Source of the DNA: Theocolax elegans
Lineage: Eukaryota > Arthropoda > Insecta > Hymenoptera > Cerocephalidae
NCBI GenBank assembly: GCA_026168455.1
Contig: CM047430.1
Location: 9,060,848 to 9,124,847 of the forward strand
Direction of reading: 5' to 3'
DNA length: 64,000 nucleotides
Each line of letters starts with the position of its first letter. Position 1 is the first letter of the stretch. The translations under genes were made by a program, and so were the position numbers. Of this stretch, positions 30,254 to 42,539 are shown piece by piece. The notes below the pieces were generated by a model. The model made no database searches. It saw only the letters and a program-made list of their open reading frames with translations, and was not told the DNA's origin.

Positions 30254-32496
30254 TTGCCAGCGAGAAATTTTCGTTCATCAATATTTCCACCCCATTGCAG
30301 AAAATGGCAACATTACGTGGCTGTTTCGTCTGCGGCGTTTGACTTACGCGCAAGGGTTACACCGAAGTGTGCTCGTTATATAGTAATATCATGCATACTA
30401 ATTGTTTCGAGGTCATACCGGGCTCGTCCGAGCGCCGCTGTTGTGCGCTCGCGAAAACTAAGGCACTGGTGATGACTCTCACCGATGTGAGGACATGCCA
30501 GGCTAGAATGGCCGACTATACCGCGCCGGCGGCCACGCATACTGCGCCCAATCATGCTGTACATGATTTCTCCGCTGTCTTCGCTGCAACCGCTACTATT
30601 CCACCGCCGTGGATAGAGATCTCCGTAATCTTTAAGATAATTTGCGGAGCGACTTAAAACCTGTAGCCGATATGACGAGCTTCGTGACCTTGGTGTGCGC
30701 GTGGATTGGATCGAGGAGGAAATGGAGACGCGATTCGCGGACCTTGAAGATTGTGTTGGAGGTTTGGAATCTCGGATCACTACATTGAAGTCGGAGAGGG
30801 GTGCACAAACCTCTGGTACTTCCCAGTCTCTTGCTTCCGCCGATTCCGTTAAAGACATGTGTGAGGTGCTTGTCTATTGCCACGAAGTTGCTCCCGTGCA
30901 TACTGAAGGTGTCGTAAGTCGTTGTCTTCTGCTACAGCCAGAGATGCGGTAATGGAGAGAGCCCACCTTCCAAAAGGACGTAATGTACACGATATTTTCA
31001 GGAAGGAGGTGGGCGGTGCAGCGGCTTATGTTCGTGAGGATTTTAGTGTAAGTATCATTGTGTATTCAAACCCTACCTTCTCGAATGTTCCCGATATCTC
31101 ATCTTACGTTTAGTGAGTAAGAGGGTTGCATTGGCCTTCAGCCGTCTACCCTAGTGAATTTTTTGATATTCTTTCTGATATTTGACTACAGTTTAATCAT
31201 GCTGTTATCACTGGTGACTTTAACTTTGATATGGGCTCCTCTAGTGTTGATGCAAATAAATTTAGAACAAACATATCGGCACTGGGTCTCTTGCTTATAC
31301 AATCTGAGCCGAAATACCATGCAATGACATCGAGTATATTTTCTCACACGTGGCTGGATCTCTTCCTGATTCGTGAACCGGTACCGTTTTTCGAATATGT
31401 TACGACGACGGCTCTCTTTTGTAGCTAGTTATGACACCATCAGCATTATTCTCCAAATTTCTAATACGTCAGCTGAAGTAAAGAAGTTTTGGAGAAGAAA
31501 ATCTAGAAGGGATCAACATTTATAATCTCGCTTCGATTTTCATATCATTCATCACCTCTTATTCCTCACCGCTCACTGTTTCTCATCCCGCGTTACCTTG
31601 GCTTGGCCAGCTTGCCTTCCTGGATTCATCTCCTGCTTATTGTCTTTCTTCTGCATTCTTAAATTTTTACCATCAAGGATAGACATAAACCAAGGGATTC
31701 GCATAAGACTTAGAGTTGGGTGTAAAGCGCATATTACAAGATGCAAATGCAATAGTTACATGGACATTTAATAATGGGCTTAAATTAAATGTAGAAAAAT
31801 CGAAAGTTATAATTCTGGGCAATCAGATTTTTATCTCACGCATCGATCTGAACACTGCCCTGATAGTTAGTTACTCTTCACTGGTCAAGGCAGGTACTAT
31901 CGATCTCGAAACGTGTATATGGGGTTCTTCACTCTCTACGATATTATAGAAATACCTTGTCTTTGAAGCTTAGGGACAATTTGGTTGAGACACTTATCTT
32001 TCCCCATTTTGATTATGTGTGCGCAATATATAATGATGTTGATCAGACCAGGAATCTGAAGCTACAGAGACTGTTAAACGCGTGCGTCACCTTTGTACGA
32101 GGAGGTATTACGGTACGAGAGCATGTTATTCCATTTAGGTTAAGCTTAGGGTGGTTATCGGTTGAGTCCAGGCGTTCCTATCTCGTTGGTTCACTGACAT
32201 GCAATATCTTTGTCCATAATTCACCCTCATATCTCTCAAATCATTTCACTAAACTCGATACCCCTAACCTAAATCCTCGCACCTCCTCTCGTCATCCACC
32301 TAGATTGCTCACTTACCTTCCACCTCGCACCGAAGCACTCAATAAGTCATTTATTATTACTTCATCTCAAATCATCAACCTTTTGTCCATCACTACATTT
32401 GATCACTCTTCCATAAATTATTTTAAAAATTCCCTATTCAAATTCCTCCTTGGACTCAACCAATCAGCCTGTTACATCTTCACTGTATTTACCTAA
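30254..32496 (+). pseudogene. Non-LTR retrotransposon (CFVCG family), copy 1, RT deleted
   Basis: ORF1 remnant starts at ATG near 30307 (MATLRGCFVCG), with a Cys-rich finger, an interrupting stop and TEVC...HTNCFEV, then low-complexity and RRM-like parts. ORF2 endonuclease pieces follow: GDFNFDMGSSS, a SHTWLDLFLIREP block. Near 31680-31716 the sequence jumps to the RT thumb (NGLKLNVEKSKVIILGNQ), so the polymerase core including the catalytic block is missing. The C-terminal region 31957-32496 is open (FPHFDYVCAIYNDVDQ, PFRLSLGWLSVESRRSYLV). The better copy is at 36720-41310. Confidence 0.75.
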
Positions 32497-32856
32497 ATTT
32501 TTAATTCCACTGCGTATTCAAATTGTATAATTTTTCATTTGTTTGTTTGTTTACGTATTTATTTGTTTATTTATTATTTTTATTTATTTATTTATCTATT
32601 TATCTATTTATCTATTTATCTATTTATCTATTTATCTATTAATCTATTTATTAATTTATTTATTTATTTTTTTGAATATTTATGCTGTTTTACTTTTAAT
32701 TTAAAATCGTGTAGATTTTTATTGTTTTTTGATATTTAAATTGCTACTTTGTTATTTATTAATATGTATACTCATTTCGTTACCAAATGTATGTTCTATA
32801 TAGTGCCTACGGGATTTCTACCCCAAAAAAGCCAAATAAATTCCTTCTATCATTCA

Positions 32857-32887
<31 letters not shown>

Positions 32888-33277
32888 CCTCTCTCTGCTT
32901 GGACTCGACGAAACTGCCTGGGCCACTAGAGTGCAAAATGTGGCAATAACCTCACCGCTAATCCCTCACCTCGACTAGAAGGAAAGAATATTGTACATTG
33001 ATCATTGTTTCTCGGCGTTATATATGTTATTTAATTATTTATTTCATATATGTAAATGTTAATGTTATTATTATTTTATTTTGTTATTTTATTTTTATAT
33101 TGTTATTTTATATTGTTATTTTATCTATCGATTGTTTGGCAAAATAAGCAAAGGCAATTATTTTTAACACCTAAAATTGTTTTTATACCTTCTGGAAGAT
33201 ATTTCCAGCCTGTTCTGACATTTTGGAGCAATTTAAAATTTTCATCGTACCACTTGACGTGAACTAGCCCATATATA
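32497..33277. other. 3' region, ATTT/ATCT repeats and (TC)n tract
   Basis: (TTTA/TCTA)n low complexity at about 32545-32675. At 32810-32850 CCTACGGGATTTCTACCCC marks the 3' end of copy 1 (the same block is at 41260). A (TC)n tract follows at 32867-32897. The rest is AT-rich without genes. Confidence 0.7.
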
Positions 33278-35026
33278 TGGGTGGTTCTCTGTGACATCGA
33301 AGATGAAAAAAATGAATATTGCTATAACTGTGGGAATATGTTTTAGAGGTATCCAGTAGTTCTCCTGAATTTTTTCAGATTTTTTCGGGGACATTATTTC
33401 AAGTTACAGAGAGTCAAAGTTGACATTTTAGCACTCTTTTGCATTATATGCCCATTTTCATGAATTTGTAGCTCCCAGGGGATGCATTTTTCACTAAAAA
33501 CATAAATATGACTTTTTTTGGAAAATTTTCTGAACTTTTCAATAAAAATACTTTTAACGACATAAAAGTACACTGTCACACTCTTGTCAGCCATTTAAAC
33601 CTTAAATAGTGAAAATCAGCAATTCTGCTCCGGACTCTGGAAACCTAATACTGTCTAAAAGATGTGTTTTTATAGTCAGAAACTGTCTATAAATTTTCAG
33701 AGTGGGTCTAAATCATTAAGATTACTTATGGTCAAAATATCTAGGAAACGTGTCCGAAATATTAATAAAAATGTATCTTTGTTGCCTTATAACGATGAAT
33801 CTATTAGCATGATCATTGCAAAAAAATTTATGCACTTACCTCGAAGTAGTAGAAAAGTATCTCCATTTAAATTCTTTAGTTATATTAATGTCGTCCACGT
33901 AGTTGAAATTGTAGATTAGGTTTTATCTCGATAATTGATGAACACACTGTATTGTTTACATTACACTGCAACGTTTCGATGGAAATTCTCCATCCTCTTC
34001 AGGATAATGTAGTAATGCCTGAAGAGGATGGAGAATTTCCATCGAAACGTTGCAATGTAATGTAAACAATACAGTGTGTTCATCAATTATCGATATAATA
34101 CTTAATCTACAGTATCTCCATTTGTTTCAGTACCCATCTATTCCTCTGTAAGCTGCTAAAAATACAAATATTATACAATTATGAAAAATTAATTTTTAAA
34201 CATTTATAATGCTGGATTTTCAATTTTACAACCACTTTAAGAATTATGATACTAATCTGAATTATTATTCAGCAATTTTTGTTTGAATTTCGCAAACTTG
34301 TCACTGTCACATAATCATTGTATTAATTAGTATTATGATTCCTGTATGGGTTGTAAAACTAAAAATCCAGCATTATAAATGTTTAAAAATTAATTTTTCA
34401 TAATTGTATAATATGTGTATTTTTAGCAGCTTACATGAGATTAGATGGATACTAAACAAGTGGAGATGCTCTTCTGCCACTCCAAGGTAAGTGCATAAAT
34501 TTTTTTACAATGATCATGCTAACAGATTCATAGTTATAAGGCAACAAATATACATTTCTATTAATATTTCGGACACTTTTCCTAGATATTTTGACCATAA
34601 GTAATCTTAATGATTTAGACCCACTCTGGAAATTTTTAGACAGTTTCTGACTATAGAAAGACATCTTTTAGACAGTATTAGGTTTCCAGAGTCCGGAGCA
34701 GAATTGCTAATTTTCACTATTTAAGGTTTAAATGGCTTACAAGAGTGTGACAGTATACATTTATGTCTTTAAAAGTATTTTTAATGGAAAGTTCAGAAAA
34801 TTTTACAAAAAAAGTCATATTTATGTTCTTAGAGAAAAATGCATCCCCTGTGAGCTACAAATTCATGAAAATGGGCATATAATGCAAAAAAGTGCTAAAA
34901 TGTCAACTTTGGCTCTCTGTAACTTGAAATAATGGCCCCGAAAAATCTGAAAAAATTCAGGAGAACTACTAGATACCTCTAAAACATATTCATTTTTTCA
35001 TCTTCGATGTCAGAGAGAACCACCCA
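33278..35026. mobile_element. Long-arm foldback element, copy C (1749 bp, interrupted)
   Basis: Same TGGGTGGTTCTCTGTGACAT termini and arm order as copies A and B, but with substitutions throughout, so it is an older, independent insertion. The 66-codon frames at 33394-33594 (-) and 34732-34932 (+) and the related longer frames remain open. The left arm carries a 243-bp insertion at 33869-34111. Flanks are TA-rich. Confidence 0.85.
33869..34111. mobile_element. Palindromic insertion with hammerhead-like core, 12-bp target duplication
   Basis: The insertion splits the foldback arm and is flanked by GTATCTCCATTT on both sides (33857-33868 and 34112-34123). Most of it is one inverted repeat around ATAATGTAGTAATG. 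Each arm contains CTGAAGA, a GATGGA/TCCATC stem and GAAAC, the order of a hammerhead core (CUGANGA, stem II, GAAA). An extra G at the base of stem II departs from the standard. Penelope-like elements are known to carry hammerhead motifs in their repeats, so a Penelope-derived short element is my best reading. Confidence 0.55.
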
Positions 35027-35035
35027 TATATAAAT

Positions 35036-36377
35036 ATATATAGAATGCATGGCAGACACTCGACCTATAGCAAATTTACCACACTTTGCTAAGGTTTTTG
35101 ATAGCCTTATAATAAAACAGATATTAAATTATTTGGAATTCTGCTTCTGTTGTCGCCTATTCAATCGGGTTTTCGAAGTGGATTTAGCACACAATCGGAT
35201 TTGTTGAAAACTACAAATGACATTAGGTTTGGGTTTGAAAGGGGCATGGTTACGTTGATGGTTCTGTTTGACTTAAGTCGAGCTTTTGACACTATCGATC
35301 ATAGTATTCTTCTTTTCAGACTAAAAGAATTAAACTTCTCACATATGGCTCTAAGATGGATACATACATATCTCACTGATCGCTCTCAGGCAGCTCTGAA
35401 TTTGGATTATTCGCTTTCGGTGTATATTCAGGTTACATCAGGTGTTCCCCAGGGTTCTACCCCAGGGCCAATCCTTTCTTTAATATACATAAACTCTTTG
35501 GCCAAGATCATTAAATTCGCTAAACCTATGTTATTTGTGGATGATTTAAGAATTTATATAAAATGTAAGCCTGCTGATATCAATGACACAATTGCTAAGC
35601 GTAACGAGGATATAAAATCGATGTTGCCTGGGTTACTCAAAATGGCTTAAACTTAAATGTAGCTAAAACAAAAGCTATACTCTTTGCTTCCACACATATT
35701 TCCATTCGCTTGGGAGATCAACTTATATTTCCCATCTTAGTTGGTGATAGTCAGGTTGCATTATCCAACTCAGTAAAAAGTCTTGGAATTATTCTTACGC
35801 ATCATCTTTCATGGAATGCTCAAATTATGCGCATCTCTTCCAATATCCACGATTTGCTTTATCGACTTTGTTATAACGGCTACAGATTACCGATAAAAGC
35901 GCGATCTGTGCTAGCAACTTTTCTCATTTTGCCCCACTTCGATTATGGATGTCTGTTAATGAACGATATTCCTTCTTATCTAGAAACGAAGCTTCAAAGA
36001 CTCTGTAACACGGTTGTCCGCTTCTTTTTTCATTTGAAAGAGATGTGGCGTTGAAACCCTTTTACGAACGACTTGATTGGCTTGCTATAAAGGACAGACG
36101 TGCTTATTTTCTTGGTATCTTCATGTATAGGCTGCTTCTATCACACATGCCAAATTATCTGTACAATGATTTGAGATTCATGAGTGAAGAAAATCGTGGA
36201 TCTAGGAGAGTGGACGCAGTTTTTAACATACCGTTAGCGACTAGAGATTCGTACAAATCATCGTTTAATATATCTGCAATGTTGTACTGGAATAACTTAC
36301 CATTTGAACTTAGAAGTAGCCCCTCAGTTACCATATTTAAACATTCACTAAAACGGTATTTACATATTAGGCATTAA
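35036..36377 (+). pseudogene. Non-LTR retrotransposon RT, 5'-truncated copy of the 59916-63812 family
   Basis: Begins inside RT (TRPIANLPHFAKVFD) directly after the foldback copy C, then frame 35150-35650 with SGFRSGFSTQSDLLKTT, LFDLSRAFDTIDHSILL and SGVPQGSTPGPIL. The catalytic block reads FVDD instead of FADD. The thumb and C-terminus follow in two more frames (35710-36054, 36045-36377). The sequence parallels ORF2 at 59916-62720 and retains a segment (RLLLSHMPNYLYNDLRFMSE) absent there. Three frame breaks. Confidence 0.85.
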
Positions 36378-36719
36378 AGTAATTATGATTATGAATATTT
36401 GTCGTGGAGAAGAGTGTTTATATACATACATTAAATGTTAAATTAGTTCAGTAATATGTATACTATTAGTAAACTGCGAAAAACCTCATACATTTATTAT
36501 AAATAGATTTTTTGGCTGTGAATATACAGTCATATGCGATATTATACATGATTTGTAATACACAAGCTGTAAACCTCCAGCATTTATGTATAAGTATATA
36601 TGTATGTATAATGTTATATTTTATTAGTCAATGTGCCATACGGATATTTTTTTCTTGGCAATAATAAAATTCAGTTATCAATTAATCAATCTCTCTCTCT
36701 CTCTCTCTCTCTCGCGGTG
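36378..36719 (+). other. 3' UTR of the truncated element and (TC)n tract
   Basis: AT-rich 3' region ending TTATCAATTAATCAATC, followed directly by (TC)n at about 36690-36713. Copy 2 of the CFVCG family starts right after the tract. Confidence 0.75.
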
Positions 36720-37037
36720 AGAACAAAGTTGCTTGTTATTTCGCTCCGTATTGAAATGTCTAAATTACTCACCTAGCTGCCTCGAGTATTTTTCAGCGAA
36801 CATCATAGGGACGCTTACTGACAGCAGTATCTATTTTTATAAATAGTTTTTTATTTCTGCAGTCAGTTGTCCCCAAGTTTTGCAATTTTCCACCATCAAT
36901 TATTTGGAGGTTAGCTGCGAGACTTGCGAAGAAAAGGCGGCTTGTCCGGTGTTCAGTGAGCAGGGTCTCCAACTTTCGCACACAAGCGGTTTTTATACAC
37001 CACAAGGTCAGCTAGAGTGAACGCCTCTTCGTTTCAA

Positions 37038-38066
37038 ATGGCAACATCGCGCGGCTGCTTCGTGTGCGGCGCTCGTCTGACACGAAACGATTATACCGAG
37101 GTCTGTGTCATATGTAATATCACACTCTCATACTGCTTCGAGGTCGCGCCGGGCTCTTCGGAGCGCCGGTATTGTGCTTTGGCTAATTCTAAAGCGCTAA
37201 TCGCGGCTCCCACCGAAGCGATGGCGCACCGCCTGGGTTGCCGCGACAAGCTAGCGCGACCTGCCACATCGCGCCGTTAGCCACGCCTACTCCGCCCTCC
37301 TCCGTTTCTAAGCGCGTTGCCTCGCCTCCGTCGCCATCAATGTCACAGGTTGCCAAGCAACCTCATGGCGCCACGCCTTTACCGCCCAACCACGCGTCAC
37401 GCGATACCACCGCCGATACCGAAGTGATGGCGGGTGCTCCACCACCGTGCATGGAGAGTTTAGCACGCAATTTGCAATCTAACATTCAAAACATTCAAAG
37501 TGACATCAAATCGATGGCGATTCGGCTGCATCCTTAACTGCTACTTCCGTCGATACCATGAGGAATACGTGCGAGGTATTAGCCGCGGGACTGCCTTTGT
37601 CGTCGTCACTGTCAGACATTGCTATTATCGATAAATTACATAATTATATCAAACTGCTGTTGACGTCGAAACAAGTAACTGAAATTCGACCTTGGTTACC
37701 GTTATCGAAACCAATTGCCGAGGGCGAAGTACCGGCTCCACCACGCAATCGAGGTATTGTCTTCCGTCTGTCATTGGCTACAGCCAGAGACGTGGTTATC
37801 GATAGGGCCTATCTGTTGAAGGGGCAGTCAGTTAAAAAATTTTTGAGGAGGGAGGTGATAATTTGTTATTCATTCGGCCGCTTCGGTCCAAACCTGTTTT
37901 TGACCTTTGGCAGGCAGCGATTCACAAATGTAAAGAACTGGGCTATGCGAGGCCTATTGTAATTAATTTAAATGTTTATGTGCGAAAGGTGAGGGATGGT
38001 CCTCTCAAACGTGTGACTTCTGAGGCTGACATCAACAACCTTTTTCCTCTTTCAACTCATACTTAA
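37038..38066 (+). pseudogene. CFVCG-family ORF1: PHD-like finger and RRM/FP-like domain (copy 2)
   Basis: From ATG 37038 the first 49 residues hold a Cys-rich finger with Cys at 7, 10, 23, 26, 33 and 46. The His expected near residue 31 in a C4HC3 finger is Ser here, while copy 1 keeps HTNC. A Ser/Pro/Ala-rich linker follows, in another frame (37238-37537). The RRM-like part (37558-37962) ends with TARDVVIDRAYLLKGQSVKK. The last part (37863-38066) has GYARPIVINLNVYVRKV, like the baculovirus FP C-terminal domain seen in insect ORF1 proteins. Such ORF1 proteins bind RNA. Several frameshifts. Confidence 0.65.
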
Positions 38067-38079
38067 TGAGATAGGACTA

Positions 38080-40920
38080 GTCGGGTTAAAAACATTAAAT
38101 CATCCAATAGATTTTCCATTTTCCAAACCAATATTAATCGCTTAAAGACTCATTTCTCATCTATCGAAGCATTAGTTTTTCCAGAATCCTATGATATCAT
38201 TGCTGTCACGGAAACCTTTCTTACCGAAAACGATTCTTCTGAAATCCTTAATTTACCTGGTTATGCTCTTTATCGGTTGGATCGTGTAGGTATGGAGGGT
38301 GGTGGTGTGGTGTCTTTTATTCGCGACGAATTTACTGTTAACATCATAGCTCACTCTGACTTTGTCTTCTCAAACGCCCCCGAATTCTTTGTTCTACGTT
38401 TAGTGAATAAGACGGTGGCACTAGCGTTGGCAGTGGTCTATCGCAGGCCTTCTGCTCTTGCTGACAGACTCCCTAACTATAATCATTTCATTATCATAGG
38501 CATTCTCAACATCGATACGAAATCATCCAGTGCTGCAGCAATTATGTTGAGAGGGAGTCTGGCAGCTCTGGGCCTCTTCCTCATTCCATCCGAATCGACA
38601 CACCATGCAGTGAAATCGGAGGGATTCTCTCATACTTGGTTAGATCTTTTCTTAGTTCGCGAACCACTACCTGATTTCGTTTATACAAAGTCTTTTGTAC
38701 TCTTCACCGCGGGTCATGATGCTATTAGCATCTCCCTAACGATTAATAATTCACAGGCTGGTGTTAAAAAATTCTGGAAAAGAGACTTGGAGAAGATCAA
38801 CCTTCATCATCTCGCTACCACTTTTACTTCATTTATGGATAAATCATCGCATATTTAAATACTTCCATCTCCACCCGTCACTGATACCCATTCACCTACT
38901 TAGCCTGACCAGCCCACTCGTATAGACTCGCTATCATCTAACCATTTCGACACACTTTCATCCTCATTATCTTTTCTGAGTAGTTCAATTATTTCCACCT
39001 TCAATATCCTTGAGAATAAATAGCATATATATCATATATATCACATATAATATCATTGAAATAAAAGCTAAAATTAAGGCCAGAAATGTTGTTTTTGGAC
39101 TTTTTCGTAATTCGGGCTCTTCCACAGATTACAGTGCCTATAAATTACTGAGGAATCGAGTTAAAAATACTATTAATTCCAGCAAATTTCACTATTTGCA
39201 AACGAAGCTCAATAACGAGAAGAAACCTGCTAAGCCCTGGAAATTTCTCAGAAACATGGGTCTTGGCTCGAAGTTGAATCCATCGCCATTAAAACATTTC
39301 TCAGCCCATCAACTTAATGTTCATTACGCATCTATATCTAATCACACCCCACCACTCACCATTCATTCATTTGCATCTATCCTATCTAATCTATGTCATT
39401 CTCCCTCATCCTTCATTCGCTTTCCTACCCGTGTCTGCTAAAAAAGTACAGTGGACCATGGTTAGAGCCTCTTCTAAGGCATTGGGTGTTGACGGTATTT
39501 CGATCAAAATACTGAAATTATTGGAACCTCAAATCACTTTACCCTTAACGGAACTTTTTAATGGTATGTTTCCCGCTGGATGGTTCCCCGATTGCTGGAA
39601 GAGGGTCGTACTATTTCCGTTGGTGAAGTCGAGCAGGATGGAGTCATGCTCTGATACGAGACCGATTGCAAAACTTTGTGAGATCTCAAAGGTGTTGGAG
39701 AGATTGGTGCATGATCAGCTAGTTGAGTACCTTGAATCTAATCAATTATTATCAGCCAGGCAAGCGGGATTTAGAAAGAGCCACAGTACTTAATCAGCTC
39801 TTTTGGGGATACTAGATGACGTAAGAAGAGCTATCGACTCTAGAATGATCACGATCTTAGTCTTGTTTGATTTCTCCAAGGCTTTGATACAGTTCCCTAC
39901 GATTAACTCATCCGGAAGCTAGGCGACATCGGCTGCTCAGACACTGACTCAATTGGTTTTACAGCTATCTTGTGGGCCGCACACAGGCCGTTGTGGACGA
40001 GGTTGGCATATTGTCTGACTGGCTCGAGGTGAATGCAGGTGTGCCTCAGGGCAGTGTTCTAGGTCCGGTCTTATTTTCCATTTTTATTAATGACTTACCT
40101 AAGGTTCTCAAATATAGTAATTATATGCTATTTGCCGACGATGCCTAGGTCTATCATTCATTTTTTCCATCCGACATTGACATTGGTGTTCAACGTGTAT
40201 CTCATGATGTGAATGCGATAGCAAATTGAGCACTGGAAAACGGCCTTACATTGAATGTAAAAGAGTCGAAGGTTATGATCCTGGGTAGTCAGGCCTTTAT
40301 ATCTCGTATTAACCTGAACACTGCTCCGAGAGTTAAATTATGTGATGAATTTTTGAAGTACGAAAATGCGGTAAAATCGCTGGGATTATTGATCGGTAAA
40401 GCTCCACAAGAATCTAGTTGAAGCACTTATTTTTCCCCACTTCGACTATGCGTGTGCGGTCTACAATGATGTAGACCAGTCTAAAAACCTCAAACTCCAG
40501 ATGTTATTAAATGCTTGTGTGAGATTTGTATGGGGTAACATAGCGAGACGTAACCACGTTACCCCGTTTAGACTGCGTTTAAAATGGCTGTCGGTCGAGT
40601 CCAGACGCTCATATCTCATTAATTCCCTGGCCTATAACATCATTACTCACAATTCACCATCATATCTGGCAAACCATTTTACCAAACTCAATACCCCTGG
40701 CCAAAATCCCCGCTCTTCCTCTCGCCACCCACCCAAATCACTCACGTATCTTTTACCACGCACAGAACTTTTAAATAAATTATTTGTTATCACCTTCACC
40801 CGCATTCTAAATCATTTTCCTTCCATCACTTTCAATCCTTCATTCATAGATAAATTTAAAATCATCCTATTCAATTATCTGTTTAGGCTCGACCACGAAT
40901 CGTCACGAATGAGGGTTTGA
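38080..40920 (+). pseudogene. CFVCG-family ORF2: endonuclease and RT (copy 2)
   Basis: The endonuclease begins FSIFQTNINRLKTHF, then AVTETFLTEND (catalytic Glu), VVYRRPSALAD, IIIGILNIDT (the usual GDxN changed to GILN), SHTWLDLFLVREP and AGHDAISIS. RT starts near 39443 with SSKALGVDGISIKILKLLEP, then CSDTRPIAKL, ARQAGFRKSHST, LVLFDFSKA, NAGVPQGSVLGPVLFSIFIN and FADDA followed at once by a stop. The thumb has NGLTLNVKESKVMIL. The C-terminus at 40501-40920 is open. All expected parts are present but there are at least six breaks. Confidence 0.85.
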
Positions 40921-41317
40921 TACTGCGGTCCTTCCCTCACCTTGACGAAGCTGCATAATCGTGTTTTGTATTTTACCACGTGCAATATTTAATTTTAAGT
41001 TTAAAATCGTTTACTTCGTTATGTCATTTTACTCTCTTTTTACCACACTATCTGTTCACCTATTTATTTAATTTATTTGTGCATAATATTTTGCGAGCGT
41101 TCTAACTATTGTTATCCATGTTTAAGTATTTATTTATTTTTGTATATATTTTATTTTATTCTATTGTTTTTAGCGTTTTTACCGACTTTGTAATTTTATT
41201 TTTATATAGTTTTAAGATTTTTTATACTACTCTTTGTATTTTTTTCGCAAAAAGTGCCTACGGAGATTCTACCCCAAAAAGGCTGAAAATAAAGTTGAAT
41301 CAATCAATCTATCTCTT
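40921..41317 (+). other. 3' UTR of copy 2
   Basis: AT-rich. It contains CCTACGGAGATTCTACCCC, the same 3' end block as copy 1 at about 32810, and ends TTGAATCAATCAATCT, a tail like those of the other non-LTR family here. Confidence 0.7.
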
Positions 41318-41619
41318 TCCCTTGACGCCTCTCAATTTCTCTCGTTCGGGAGGATCACGATTACGTACACGCACCTCGATTACAAGCGAATACGCTTCCG
41401 TATATATATTAATAAATTCATTAAACTGTCCTGTTATTTTAAACAAGTGATCATTTTGGTTGTAAAAAACCACGAACCACACTCTCCGCCGAAGTCGAGG
41501 CTAAGTTAGCCACGCGCACTTTACGCTCATGAGATTAGGGTACCTCACGAATATTTCATCTATAGAAATTCGTGAAAAGGGAATCACACGATACGTCGAT
41601 TATTAATCACACCGTTACA
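41318..41619 (+). mobile_element. Gypsy element 2, remaining part of the 5' LTR
   Basis: Aligns by eye with 44865-45140 (shared blocks CACGATTACAAGC, CTCATTAAACTGTC, TACTCCGCCGAAGTCGAGG-type). It ends CACCGTTACA, followed by ATGGCGCCCATAACGTG, a PBS-like site at 41621-41637. The first part of the LTR is missing because copy 2 of the non-LTR element ends in its TC-rich segment. Confidence 0.75.
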
Positions 41620-42539
41620 AATATGGCGCCCATAACGTGTGGGGAAAAATCAATTTTAATCTCATTTAATAGCGTGTATAATTTTTTTCATTACAAACAG
41701 CGCCATAAACTCATTGAGATTAGAAACTCTTATACTGCAATTAATTTATAAATTTTACGAGAAAATTTTGTTTTCAATTTGGTTGCAAAAATTGTGTTTT
41801 TTTGTGTAATCCAATTTAGAATTTATGCCATTACTGTTTAAAAATAATTAACCTCACGGATACATTCGTTTCGCATGTGTTGCAAATACGCCTTATTTAA
41901 TGAAACGTTAATTAAAGTATTTTCGAAAAACATACAGAAAGAATATTCGAGTTTTGAAACGTAAAACCAAGTTAACTAATACGGTGAGATACTTATGTAG
42001 GTTAGCGTTTACGTTTCAGCCAGCGCGGCCAAAAGTAAACAGAGTCTCCGCGACACTTACTAGCATTTTCTTTTCGCATTTATTGCATATCATCGTCACG
42101 AACATGGAAATTGATTAATTCGCGTGATGTGGAATCACAGTTATTTAAGATCTTGAATTAATAATTGAATAGAAGTTACAAATCGTTTCATGATTAATAA
42201 TAGATGAATAATTTCACCTCGTTTTCTCACTTGTCCCTTATCATCTCAAAGATTAATATACTTTTCACAATAGTTTGGGCGAGAATTGCAAAATAAATAC
42301 GCTATGTAGTTACAAACAGGTATTTTAGTTCTTTGAAGTGGTACGTTATTGGTATCGCCAGCTACTTGATAGCTACTCGAGAATGTTATGGTGCCGAGCT
42401 AAATCTAGAACAGAAGCTGATTGCTGAAGCTCAAGCACGCGATCAGGATAAAGAAGAAGCGGCCAGGACTATATATTCTGTTTGCTAACCATCATAAGCA
42501 ATCCGATTCCCCTGAATCCAACGTTTACGTTACCGCATT
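41620..42539 (+). other. Leader and decayed gag region of gypsy element 2
   Basis: PBS-like site, then AT-rich leader. Near 42340-42480 a stretch with GluLysLys-rich codons may be a gag remnant. No gag domain is recognisable, so gag, protease and half of RT seem deleted. Confidence 0.4.

Noticed and set aside
36793..37005. Minus-strand frame of 70 codons before the CFVCG ORF1
   Set aside because: It lies in the 5' UTR of copy 2, which resembles the 5' region of copy 1 on the plus strand; no support for a minus gene.
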